Shown here: positions 1 through 6,339 of the stretch, piece after piece | Position numbering within the stretch: the stretch's first letter is position 1 | How the letters are laid out: each line of letters opens with the position of its first letter | DNA from: Actinomycetota bacterium | Lineage (GTDB): Bacteria > Actinomycetota > Thermoleophilia > UBA2241 | Assembly: GCA_026392265.1 (NCBI GenBank) | Contig: JAPLCL010000117.1 | Location: 1 to 11,460 of the forward strand | Length of the DNA: 11,460 nt | Reading direction: 5' to 3' | Position numbers and translations under genes: made by a program | Notes under the pieces: generated by a model | Databases searched by the model: none | What the model was told of the DNA's origin: nothing | Seen by the model: the letters and a program-made list of their open reading frames with translations, nothing else

Positions 1-18
1 GCGGGGCTTTCGCCCCGC
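1..18. terminator. GC-rich hairpin after the trpB gene
   Basis: A perfect 7-bp inverted repeat (GCGGGGC at 1-7 and GCCCCGC at 12-18) encloses a TTTC loop and begins 22 bases past the trpB stop codon on the minus strand. Its position suits a transcription terminator. The window ends exactly at the stem, so any minus-strand U-tract lies outside and cannot be checked. It could equally serve a neighbouring gene beyond the edge. Confidence 0.5.
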
Positions 19-40
19 CGCCACGCCCGCACCCCTTGCC

Positions 41-1405
41 TTAGTCCACCTTCGGCAGCGTCGCGATCGACGCGGCGATCGCTGCCTCCGGATGGTCGTA
101 GTCCTCGAGGCCGCCGCTGAGGAAGGTATCGTACGAGCCGAGGTCAAGAAGGCCGTGGCCGGTGAGGTTGAACATGATGTTGCGGCTCACGCCCTCCTCC
201 TTGGCTTTCAGCGCCTCGTTGATGGCCACGAGGATCGCGTGAGCGCTCTCCGGGGCCGGTACGATGGCCTCTGTCTGCGCGAAGAGCTGCGCCGCCGCGA
301 AGACCTTGGTCTGAGGCACGGACACGGCCTCGAGCAGCCCCAGGTCGTACACGTGGCTGAGCAGTGGTGCCATACCGTGATAGCGCAGACCGCCGGCGTG
401 GATGCCGGGAGGCATGTAGTCGTGGCCCAGCGTGTACATCTTGAACAGGGGCGTAGTCTGGGCCTCATCGCCGAAGTCGTAGCGGAACTGACCCTTGGTG
501 AGGGACGGGCAGGCGGTCGGCTCTACCGCGACCAGGCGCGTGTTCGTCTTGCCGGCGAGGTTCTCGCGGAGGAAGGGGAAGGCGATCCCGCCGAAGCTTG
601 AGCCACCGCCGACGCAGCCGATCACGACATCCGGATAGGCGTCGGCGTCCTGGGCCTGCAGGATGGCCTCTTCGCCGATGATGGTCTGATGCAGCAGCAC
701 GTGGTTGGTCACGCTGCCCAGAGCGTACTTGGAGCCGGGATGCGTGACGGCGTCCTCGACAGCCTCGCTGATGGCGATGCCGAGGCTGCCCAGCGACTCC
801 GGGTCCTCGGCGAGCACGGCCCGTCCGGCGTTGGTCTGGTCGCTGGGGCTGGGGATGACGGTACCCCCCCACAGCTGCATCATGCTGCGCCGGTAGGGCT
901 TCTGGTGGTAGCTCACCTTGACCATGTAGACCATGCACTCGAGGCCGAACATCTGGCAGGCCATACTGAGGGCGCTGCCCCACTGGCCGGCGCCGGTCTC
1001 TGTGGCCAGTCGCGTGGTACCGTCGAGCTTGTTGTAGTAGGCCTGCGCGACGGCGGTGTTGCTCTTGTGCGAGCCCGCCGGGCTGACCCCTTCGTGCTTG
1101 AAGAAGATCTTCGCCGGCGTATCGAGCGCCTTCTCGAGGCCGGTAGCGCGGATGAGCGGCGTCGGTCTCCAGATACGGTAGATCTGGTGGATCTCCTCAG
1201 GGATCTCGATGTAGCGCTCGCCCGAGACCTCCTGGGCGATGATGCTGGGCGGGAAGATCGGCGCCAGGTCGTCGGGGCCGGCCGGCTGCATGGTCGCCGG
1301 GTTGAGCGGTGGCGGCGGCGGCGCGGGCAGGTCGGGGATGATGTTGTACCAGGCCTTGGGGATCCTCTCCTCGTCAAGGATGAACTTCTTCTTGTACTCA
1401 CTCAT
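41..1405 (-). CDS. trpB: Tryptophan synthase beta chain, TrpB2 type
   Basis: This PLP-dependent cytosolic enzyme condenses indole with L-serine to give L-tryptophan. Seen: an RPTPL substrate-domain motif near residue 80, GSHKSNTA at 111-118 with the Schiff-base lysine K114, ETGAGQWG at 136-143 with the catalytic glutamate E136, a glycine-rich phosphate loop GGGSSFGG at 266-273, and a TGHGLLDL tail motif near 415. The Trp in GAGQWG (His in the classical enzyme), the proline-rich N-terminus (residues 26-36) and the length of 454 residues (classical TrpB is about 400) mark the TrpB2 subfamily, which usually works without a tight TrpA partner. The loop has Ser270 where Asn is usual. The ATG start has AGGAGG at 1412-1417, six bases upstream. 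No trpA or other trp gene is in view, so it may be an indole-salvage enzyme or a second TrpB. Confidence 0.93.
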   Translation of the reverse strand: MSEYKKKFILDEERIPKAWYNIIPDLPAPPPPPLNPATMQPAGPDDLAPIFPPSIIAQEVSGERYIEIPEEIHQIYRIWRPTPLIRATGLEKALDTPAKIFFKHEGVSPAGSHKSNTAVAQAYYNKLDGTTRLATETGAGQWGSALSMACQMFGLECMVYMVKVSYHQKPYRRSMMQLWGGTVIPSPSDQTNAGRAVLAEDPESLGSLGIAISEAVEDAVTHPGSKYALGSVTNHVLLHQTIIGEEAILQAQDADAYPDVVIGCVGGGSSFGGIAFPFLRENLAGKTNTRLVAVEPTACPSLTKGQFRYDFGDEAQTTPLFKMYTLGHDYMPPGIHAGGLRYHGMAPLLSHVYDLGLLEAVSVPQTKVFAAAQLFAQTEAIVPAPESAHAILVAINEALKAKEEGVSRNIMFNLTGHGLLDLGSYDTFLSGGLEDYDHPEAAIAASIATLPKVD

Positions 1406-1619
1406 GACCTACCTCCTCTCGAAACACGATAGCTGTGCGGATTCACGTCTGGTGACTCCCTGAATGGGGGGACGGGAAGACCACGGTGGTGTGGTCGGGG
1501 GTGCGGGCAAAGCCCACGCGGGATGTCGAGAATGGGCGCGCTACGCGCGCCAGGCCCAGCGACGCCGGGGGCGCGAGGTGGTGCTGCGGTTGGCATCGGT
1601 GGTCGTCATCGTGGGCGGG

Positions 1620-1625
1620 ATTGTA
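1620..1625 (-). promoter_or_regulatory. Candidate -10 element for trpB2
   Basis: On the minus strand this reads TACAAT, one base off the TATAAT consensus, in otherwise GC-rich DNA. The best -35 match (TTGCGC) lies 19 bases upstream, which is longer than usual. If real, the trpB2 transcript would have a leader of about 210 bases holding the hairpins at 1501-1551. This rests on one hexamer and is weak. Confidence 0.2.
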
Positions 1626-1633
1626 CCACGAGA

Positions 1634-1661
1634 GGCAAGTGCGGGCGCAAGCGCCTTTGCC
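1634..1661 (-). terminator. Possible terminator after the EAL regulator gene
   Basis: A two-part stem begins about 28 bases past the stop of the REC-GGDEF-EAL gene: GGCAA at 1634-1638 pairs with TTGCC at 1657-1661, and inside it GGCGC at 1644-1648 pairs with GCGCC at 1651-1655 around a two-base loop. There is no U-tract on the minus strand, so it would be a weak or atypical terminator. Confidence 0.3.
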
Positions 1662-1688
1662 GCGAATGATCCGCGGCTCTTGCTCGCC

Positions 1689-3377
1689 TCAACCGGCGAC
1701 TGGCTCTCCGGGCGCCGGGGCGGTCGCCGCAGGCGCACCGCCCGGCAGGATCGTCTGCCGCAGCGGATAGGGCGAGCCCGGGTGCGCGAACAGGAAACCC
1801 TGGCCGTAGGTGATACCGAGTGCCAGGAGGGCATCGAGCTGCTCCGTGGTCTCGATACCCTCCGCCACCAAGGCGATCTCGGCCTGTTCGCAGAAGTCGC
1901 GCAGCGTACCGATCAGCTTCTGCTTCACCAGCGACCGTTCCAGATGGCGCGTCAGGCTCATGTCGAGCTTGATGAAATCGGGCTCGATCTCGACCATCGT
2001 CTGGAGGCCGGCGTACCCGGCGCCGGCGTCGTCGATGGCGATGCGGAAGCCCTTGTCGCGTAGCCGGTCGACCACGTAGCGCATGTGGGGGAAATCGTCG
2101 ATGACGGCGTTCTCGGTGATCTCCATCACCGTCTGGCTGCGTAGTTCCTCGGGCGTAGCGTCGATGAACTCCTGCACGGCGATCTCGCCGCCCGAGCGCG
2201 AAAGCAGATCGATGGGCTCCGTGTTGATGAAGCGCAGGTACTCCCGCGGCAGGGTCGCGCTGCTGCGCGCCGCCATCATGCGACAGAGGCGATCGAGCTC
2301 GGGCACGCGGTTCTCGGCGCGCGCGACTTCGAAGAGCGCGTCGGGGCGGTGGAGCTCGCTCTGCAAGGGCCCGCGGGCGAGGAGCTCGTAGCCGATGACC
2401 GTGAAGTCGCTCAAGGTGACGATGGGCTGGTAGACGCAGGTGATCTGCGATTCGCTGATCACGCGTTCGAACTCCGCGCTCAGGCGATGCTGGACTTCGC
2501 TGCGCTCCTGCTGGATACCGCGGGTGGCGCACTCGATGGCCTCGAGCAGGGCGCGCCTGAACCTCACCTTGGGCGACTGCCCGAGGCGCGAATAACCCAC
2601 GTACAGGTCGACATGGGCCATGAGCTTGCTCTCCAGCTCGTCGGCGAGGTAACCGAGCAGCTGTTCTTCGAGGCGGTTCTTGACGAGGCGCAGGTCGTCT
2701 TCGTCGACGAAGCCGTGGTCGCGCGCCGGTGAGAGAACGACGAGGAACGCGTTGCCGAGGCTTGAGACAGAGACAAAGTCCTCGTTGCGGATGAGGTGGC
2801 CGCGCGTCTCGGCGAGACGCCTGCCGATGACGCGAAAGACATTGTCCACGGCTTCGAAGCCCTGCTGCTGCTCGAGCGTGTGTACGCCGTCCAGGGTGAC
2901 GTACAGGATACCGAGCTGGCTGTGGTCGAACAAACGGCGCTGCACCTCTACCTGGACGTGTGCCAAAGTCGGCAGGCCGGTGATCTCGTCGAAGTACACA
3001 GACGCGTCGCGCAGCACGTCGCGGACGGTCTGCAGGAGGCGCTCGGTGCGGAACGGCTTGGTGATGTAGGCGGACGCGCCGGAGCGGTTGGCCTCCATCA
3101 TGTTGGCCAGCTCCGCCTTGGCCGTGAGAAACACGACCGGGATATCCTTCGTGTAGCCGAACTGCAGCTCCCGGCAGACCTGGTAGCCGTCCATGCCGGG
3201 CATCATGACGTCGAGCAGGACGAGGTGGGGGTGCTGCGTGTAGGCGATCTCGAGGCCGTGCTCCCCGCTGTTGGCGGCGATGGCCTCGTAGTCCTGCGAC
3301 TCCAGGGCGTCGCAGACCGTGCTTGTGAGCTCGACGTCGTCGTCGATCACGAGGATCCGGATCTTCTCGCCGGACAT
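1689..3377 (-). CDS. Response regulator with REC, degenerate GGDEF and EAL domains (probable cyclic-di-GMP phosphodiesterase)
   Basis: Residues are numbered from the ATG at 3377 (562 aa). REC receiver, about 5-123: acidic pocket D12-D14, phospho-acceptor D56, T85 and K107 are all present. A GGDEF-like domain follows, about 127-290; it opens with the usual TGLP stretch, but the signature is SLGNAF (206-211), so cyclase activity is unlikely. EAL domain, about 302-542: the E of YELL (E331), N385, E419, D449/D450, K470, E506 and Q526 fit the known metal-binding and catalytic set, and loop 6 reads DDAGAGYAGL. I infer a phosphorylation-controlled cytosolic enzyme hydrolysing cyclic-di-GMP to pGpG. 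The degenerate GGDEF may bind GTP allosterically, as in some known PDEs. No histidine kinase is adjacent. Start: the ATG has GGGAG four bases upstream and begins right before the REC fold. A GTG at 3416 would add 13 basic residues, but its AGGAGG is only one base away. Confidence 0.9.
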   Translation of the reverse strand: MSGEKIRILVIDDDVELTSTVCDALESQDYEAIAANSGEHGLEIAYTQHPHLVLLDVMMPGMDGYQVCRELQFGYTKDIPVVFLTAKAELANMMEANRSGASAYITKPFRTERLLQTVRDVLRDASVYFDEITGLPTLAHVQVEVQRRLFDHSQLGILYVTLDGVHTLEQQQGFEAVDNVFRVIGRRLAETRGHLIRNEDFVSVSSLGNAFLVVLSPARDHGFVDEDDLRLVKNRLEEQLLGYLADELESKLMAHVDLYVGYSRLGQSPKVRFRRALLEAIECATRGIQQERSEVQHRLSAEFERVISESQITCVYQPIVTLSDFTVIGYELLARGPLQSELHRPDALFEVARAENRVPELDRLCRMMAARSSATLPREYLRFINTEPIDLLSRSGGEIAVQEFIDATPEELRSQTVMEITENAVIDDFPHMRYVVDRLRDKGFRIAIDDAGAGYAGLQTMVEIEPDFIKLDMSLTRHLERSLVKQKLIGTLRDFCEQAEIALVAEGIETTEQLDALLALGITYGQGFLFAHPGSPYPLRQTILPGGAPAATAPAPGEPVAG

Positions 3378-3417
3378 GGGTCTCCCGCCCGTGGCTCCGC
3401 GCGGCGTGCGCCGCACG

Positions 3418-3423
3418 CCTCCT
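3418..3423 (-). promoter_or_regulatory. Strong Shine-Dalgarno-like AGGAGG upstream of the EAL regulator
   Basis: The minus strand reads AGGAGG here. It is one base from the GTG at 3416-3414, too close for normal initiation, and 40 bases from the preferred ATG at 3377-3375. No other in-frame start lies between them. It leaves the true start uncertain: either the GTG is used at unusual spacing, or the motif is fortuitous or acts as a ribosome stand-by site. Confidence 0.4.
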
Positions 3424-3487
3424 ATCGGCCATACTACGCCAAATGATTACACGGTAGGCTAGCTGCACAATGGAAGCGCGCGACCAC
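3424..3487. promoter_or_regulatory. Divergent promoter region between the EAL regulator and the agmatinase
   Basis: The two genes diverge here, so both promoters should lie in or near this short, locally AT-richer stretch. Minus-strand candidates for the regulator are TAGTAT (3431-3436) and TAATCA (3444-3449, with TTGTGC 15 bases upstream); none has a good -35 at 17 bases. For the plus strand I find no convincing -10/-35 pair. The role is inferred from layout more than from motif quality. Confidence 0.35.
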
Positions 3488-3498
3488 AGGAGGCGCAG

Positions 3499-4449
3499 AT
3501 GAAAGGGTACGGCCCCGCAGACCCGTTGCAGACGCCGCGCTTCGCCGGCATCTCCACGTTTCTGCGGCTGCCCCACACCACACATCTCGACGGGGTGGAC
3601 GTGGCGTTCGTAGGCCTGCCGTTCGACACCGGCGTGAGCTTCCGTGCCGGGGCGCGCTTTGGGCCCAAGGCCATCCGTGAGGGGTCACTGTCGATCCGCC
3701 CCGACTACAACATGGCCCAACGCGTCGCGGTCTTCGAGCGTCTGTCGGCGATCGACTACGGCGACGCCCCCGTGGTGCCCGGTTTCACGGATCGCTCCTA
3801 CGACACGATGGCGACGGCGCTGCGCACCGTGCATGAGGCCGGCGCGGTGCCGATCGGGTTCGGCGGTGACCACAGCGTGCTCCTGGCCGAGCTGAGGGCC
3901 GCGGCCGCCACGCACGGCCCCGTGGCCCTCATCCAGTTCGACGCGCACAGCGATACATGGGACGAGTACTTCGGCGAGAAGTTCACGCATGGCACGGTCG
4001 TGCGCCGTGCCACCGAGGAGGGCTTGATCGACGCCGCGCGTTCCACGTTGATGGGCATGCGCGGCGGGCTCTACGGCCCCGGCGACCTGGATGAGGCGCG
4101 TGACCTGGGATTCACGGTCATTCCTTGGGACGACCTCGCGCAGCTCGGGACGGGCGCGGTGGCGGCCGCGGTGGAGCGTGCCGCTGGCAAGGCGTTTCTC
4201 ACCTTCGACATCGACTTCGTCGACCCGGCCTTCGCGCCCGGCACAGGCACGCCCGAGTGCGGCGGCCCTACGTCGATGCAGGCACTGGCGCTGCTGCGCG
4301 CCTGTCGTGGCCTGCGGATCGTGGGCGCCGACGTCGTGGAAGTGCTCCCCGACCTCGACAGCTCACACCTCACGGCGACGCTCGCGGCCACAGTGGCGTG
4401 GGAGATCCTCAGCCTCGTGGCCGTGATGCTGCCGGACGACGTTTCGTGA
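3499..4449 (+). CDS. speB: Agmatinase/ureohydrolase family enzyme
   Basis: A binuclear-manganese ureohydrolase of 316 residues, the usual agmatinase length. It would hydrolyse a guanidino compound, most simply agmatine to putrescine and urea, in the cytosol. All family metal ligands are visible: H125 in GGDHS (122-126), D148, H150 and D152 in DAHSD, and D237 and D239 in FDIDFVDP. The DEYFGEKFTHGT stretch after DAHSD and the DVVEV motif (278-282) fit the agmatinase branch better than arginase or formimidoylglutamase. Guanidinobutyrase or another guanidino hydrolase remains possible. The ATG has AGGAGG at 3488-3493, five bases upstream. Its stop overlaps the GTG start of the next gene by the shared GTGA, so the two are probably co-translated. 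No arginine decarboxylase or urease gene is in view. Confidence 0.88.
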   Translation: MKGYGPADPLQTPRFAGISTFLRLPHTTHLDGVDVAFVGLPFDTGVSFRAGARFGPKAIREGSLSIRPDYNMAQRVAVFERLSAIDYGDAPVVPGFTDRSYDTMATALRTVHEAGAVPIGFGGDHSVLLAELRAAAATHGPVALIQFDAHSDTWDEYFGEKFTHGTVVRRATEEGLIDAARSTLMGMRGGLYGPGDLDEARDLGFTVIPWDDLAQLGTGAVAAAVERAAGKAFLTFDIDFVDPAFAPGTGTPECGGPTSMQALALLRACRGLRIVGADVVEVLPDLDSSHLTATLAATVAWEILSLVAVMLPDDVS

Positions 4450-5312
4450 ACCTGCGCGTCGCCGGCGTGCAGATGAACACGCGTGGCGACGTGGCGGACA
4501 ACGTGCGTGTCGCCACGGCGCTGGTGAAGGAGGCGGCGGCCGTAGGCGCCCGCCTCGTCGCTCTGCCCGAGACCTGGGGGTACAAGGGCGGCCGGGACGG
4601 CATCCGTGCGAGCGCGGAGGCTGTGGACGGGCCGAGCAACGCCGCCCTGGCGCAGCTGGCGGCGCGGCTCGGCATCTTCGTGCTCGCGGGCTCGATCTAC
4701 GAGCCGTCTCCGGATCCAGGCCGCGCCTACAACACATCGGCGCTGTTCGGCCCGGACGGTCGGCCAAGGGCGGTCTACCGCAAGATCCACCTGTTCGACG
4801 CCACCGCCGGCGCGACCGTGTATCGCGAATCGGACGACGTCACGCCGGGGGTGGAGCTCGTCACGGTGACGATCACTCCGGGGGAGGCGGTGCCGGGGGA
4901 GTCGGCCGAGAGCGCGGCGCCTCCGGCGCCGGTCACGCTCGGCCTCACGATCTGCTACGACCTGCGTTTCCCCGAGCTGTATCGCAGCCTGGCGCTTCGC
5001 GGCGCCCAGGTGCTCTGCGTGCCGTCGGCGTTCACGGTGCATACGGGCGCGGCCCACTGGGAAGTGCTGCTGCGCGCCCGTGCCATCGAGAACGGCTGCT
5101 TCGTCGTCGCCCCGGGGCAGGTGGGGGAGCATCTGCCGGGGCGCGAGTGCTACGGCCACAGCATGATCGTCGACCCGTGGGGCACGGTGCTCGCCGAGGT
5201 GCAGGGCGGCGTGGGCTTCTGCGTCGCCGACCTCGACATCGAGCGCGTCGCCGAGGTGCGTGCCCAAATCCCGTCGCCGCAGAACCGCCGTCCGGACGCC
5301 TACGACCTGTAG
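4446..5312 (+). CDS. Carbon-nitrogen hydrolase, Nit-type amidase (nitrilase superfamily)
   Basis: A 288-residue amidase with the superfamily's Glu-Lys-Cys triad: E42 in LPETWGY, K113 in YRKIHLFD and C170 in TICYDLRFPE. The RKIHLFD and CYDLRFPE motifs, with the downstream AHWEVLLRARAIEN and YGHSMIVDPWG stretches, place it in the Nit1/Nit2 branch, whose known members are deaminated-glutathione amidase and omega-amidase. N-carbamoylputrescine amidase, which the agmatinase neighbour might suggest, typically carries a different sequence around the cysteine, so I do not assign it. An extra Gly/Ala/Pro/Glu-rich loop (about 145-163) lies before the cysteine strand. Start: the GTG at 4446 overlaps the agmatinase TGA and precedes the first beta-strand LRVAGVQM. 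There is no strong Shine-Dalgarno site, which fits translational coupling. The frame stays open further upstream, but there it only shadows the agmatinase. Confidence 0.86.
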   Translation: MNLRVAGVQMNTRGDVADNVRVATALVKEAAAVGARLVALPETWGYKGGRDGIRASAEAVDGPSNAALAQLAARLGIFVLAGSIYEPSPDPGRAYNTSALFGPDGRPRAVYRKIHLFDATAGATVYRESDDVTPGVELVTVTITPGEAVPGESAESAAPPAPVTLGLTICYDLRFPELYRSLALRGAQVLCVPSAFTVHTGAAHWEVLLRARAIENGCFVVAPGQVGEHLPGRECYGHSMIVDPWGTVLAEVQGGVGFCVADLDIERVAEVRAQIPSPQNRRPDAYDL

Positions 5313-5340
5313 GGGCGAGGAGAGGCCGTTGCGGGCGTGA

Positions 5341-5355
5341 CGGCGCGGGGCGCCG
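5341..5355. terminator. Candidate bidirectional hairpin between convergent genes
   Basis: A perfect 6-bp inverted repeat (CGGCGC at 5341-5346, GCGCCG at 5350-5355, GGG loop) sits in the 46-base gap between the amidase stop (plus strand) and the chain-length gene stop (minus strand). It could end transcripts from both sides. There is no T-run on either side, and short GC palindromes are common in this DNA. Confidence 0.35.
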
Positions 5356-5358
5356 CGG

Positions 5359-6249
5359 TCAGGGGCGCGCGGCCGCCGCAGGCGCGCCGCGTTCGGCCAG
5401 CCGCCGCCGCACGAAGGCGACGATGATGCCGATCACGAAGCCGGCCAGGGCGCCGGCGGCAACGTTGAGCGTCAGGCTCGGGCCGCTGGGCGAATCGGGC
5501 ACGGCGGCCTCGTGGAGGATGCGTGGCTGCTCCACCTGCCTGGCCGTGAGCAGCAACAACTCGGTCTTCTGATTGGACGAGTCCAGGGCCTCCTGCTCGG
5601 TGGCCGCCGCCTGGACGATGGCGACGTAGAGCGTCGAGGCGGCGGCCCTCTCGGCGGCGGAGCCGCCGCCGCGGGCGATGGCCGCCAGGCCGACCTGCGC
5701 GGCGGTGCTCCTCGCCACCGATGCGGCCAGCGCCTTCTTGCCCGTGGCGAGCTGCTGCCCGAGCAGGGCGATCTTCTCGTCCACGCCGGGGCTGATGCGT
5801 TCCACGAGCACCGCGGCGAGCGCGTTGGCCGCCGCCGCGGCGCGCTCCTTGTTCGTGTCGGTGACGGTGATCACGACGATGTTGACCACCGACGTGGAAG
5901 TCTTGACCGTCGACGACGGTGTCACGACCGTGGTCTCCTTGCGCAGCCTGCTCGCGCTGACCTTCATGCCCGTACGCTTGGCGGCCTCGTTGAGGAGCGC
6001 TTGGCTGGCGAGGAGCTGCGTGGCGGCCTTGGAGTTGGAGTTGAGGCCGGCCATCGGATTGCCGTTGGCGTCGGTGGTCTGACCGATGTAGACGGAGGAC
6101 GTGGCGCTGTACTCCTTGGGCGCCGCGAGGGTGATCGCCCCGCCGACGGCGGCGCCCAGGACCACCATCCCGAGGATGACCCACCAGTTGTGGAGCAGCG
6201 TGGCGAACCAGGAGCCCACGTCGATAGTCGTGGCGTCGTCGCTGCTCAT
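5359..6249 (-). CDS. Wzz/YveK-like polysaccharide chain-length determinant (co-polymerase)
   Basis: A 296-residue inner-membrane protein with the Wzz-family plan: short cytosolic N-terminus, TM1 about 22-43, a large extracytoplasmic region rich in Ala and probably helical (about 130-245), the proline-containing motif PDSPSGP at 251-257, and TM2 about 258-281 followed by RRR. Such proteins control polymer length during Wzy-type assembly. No Walker A or tyrosine-kinase domain is fused, and the cytosolic tail is about 15 residues, so it resembles the YveK/CapA type whose BY-kinase is a separate protein. No such kinase is in this window. The ATG has GGAGG at 6255-6259, five bases upstream. It is the last gene of the minus-strand operon, 90 bases past the WbuB-like gene, so it might have its own promoter, though I see no good one. 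Confidence 0.86.
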   Translation of the reverse strand: MSSDDATTIDVGSWFATLLHNWWVILGMVVLGAAVGGAITLAAPKEYSATSSVYIGQTTDANGNPMAGLNSNSKAATQLLASQALLNEAAKRTGMKVSASRLRKETTVVTPSSTVKTSTSVVNIVVITVTDTNKERAAAAANALAAVLVERISPGVDEKIALLGQQLATGKKALAASVARSTAAQVGLAAIARGGGSAAERAAASTLYVAIVQAAATEQEALDSSNQKTELLLLTARQVEQPRILHEAAVPDSPSGPSLTLNVAAGALAGFVIGIIVAFVRRRLAERGAPAAAARP

Positions 6250-6339
6250 GCGTGCCTCCGGGGTGCGGTCATGGCCACATCCTATCGCAGGCGGCGGGCA
6301 CCGCGACTGTGGCGGACGAGCGGCGGCCGCGCCAGGGCG

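Larger units (their letters stand above)
1406..1688. other. Hairpin-rich gap: trpB2 leader and end of the regulator transcript
   Basis: These 283 bases separate two minus-strand genes and show no convincing gene. They hold several inverted repeats: 1501-1519 (GGGC/GCCC core, AAA loop, one mismatch), 1535-1551 (perfect 7-bp stem, 3-base loop), 1634-1661 (GGCAA/TTGCC outside GGCGC/GCGCC) and 1659-1677 (6-bp stem, 7-base loop). The last two lie just past the regulator stop codon and overlap, so they are alternatives. The first two would lie in the trpB2 5' untranslated region. A 64-codon frame at 1402-1596 on the minus strand has no family resemblance, and I do not call it. Confidence 0.6.

Noticed and set aside
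689..1432. Plus-strand open frame of 247 codons
   Set aside because: It is antisense to trpB2 and has no motif.
1406..1688. T-box riboswitch or Trp leader peptide upstream of trpB2
   Set aside because: I looked for the T-box core and for a short frame with tandem Trp codons on the minus strand and found neither.
1606..3585. Minus-strand open frame of 659 codons over the EAL regulator
   Set aside because: It is a frame-shifted shadow of the regulator on the same strand, its translation is Arg/Ala/Pro-rich, and it runs past the divergent intergenic region.
4125..4445. Apparent N-terminal extension of the amidase
   Set aside because: It overlaps the conserved C-terminal metal-site region of the agmatinase in another frame and reads as Arg/Gly-rich noise. 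The nitrilase fold begins just after the GTG at 4446.
4071..5267. Minus-strand open frame of 398 codons
   Set aside because: It lies antisense to the agmatinase and amidase genes. It is low complexity (Arg/His/Ala) and has no motif.
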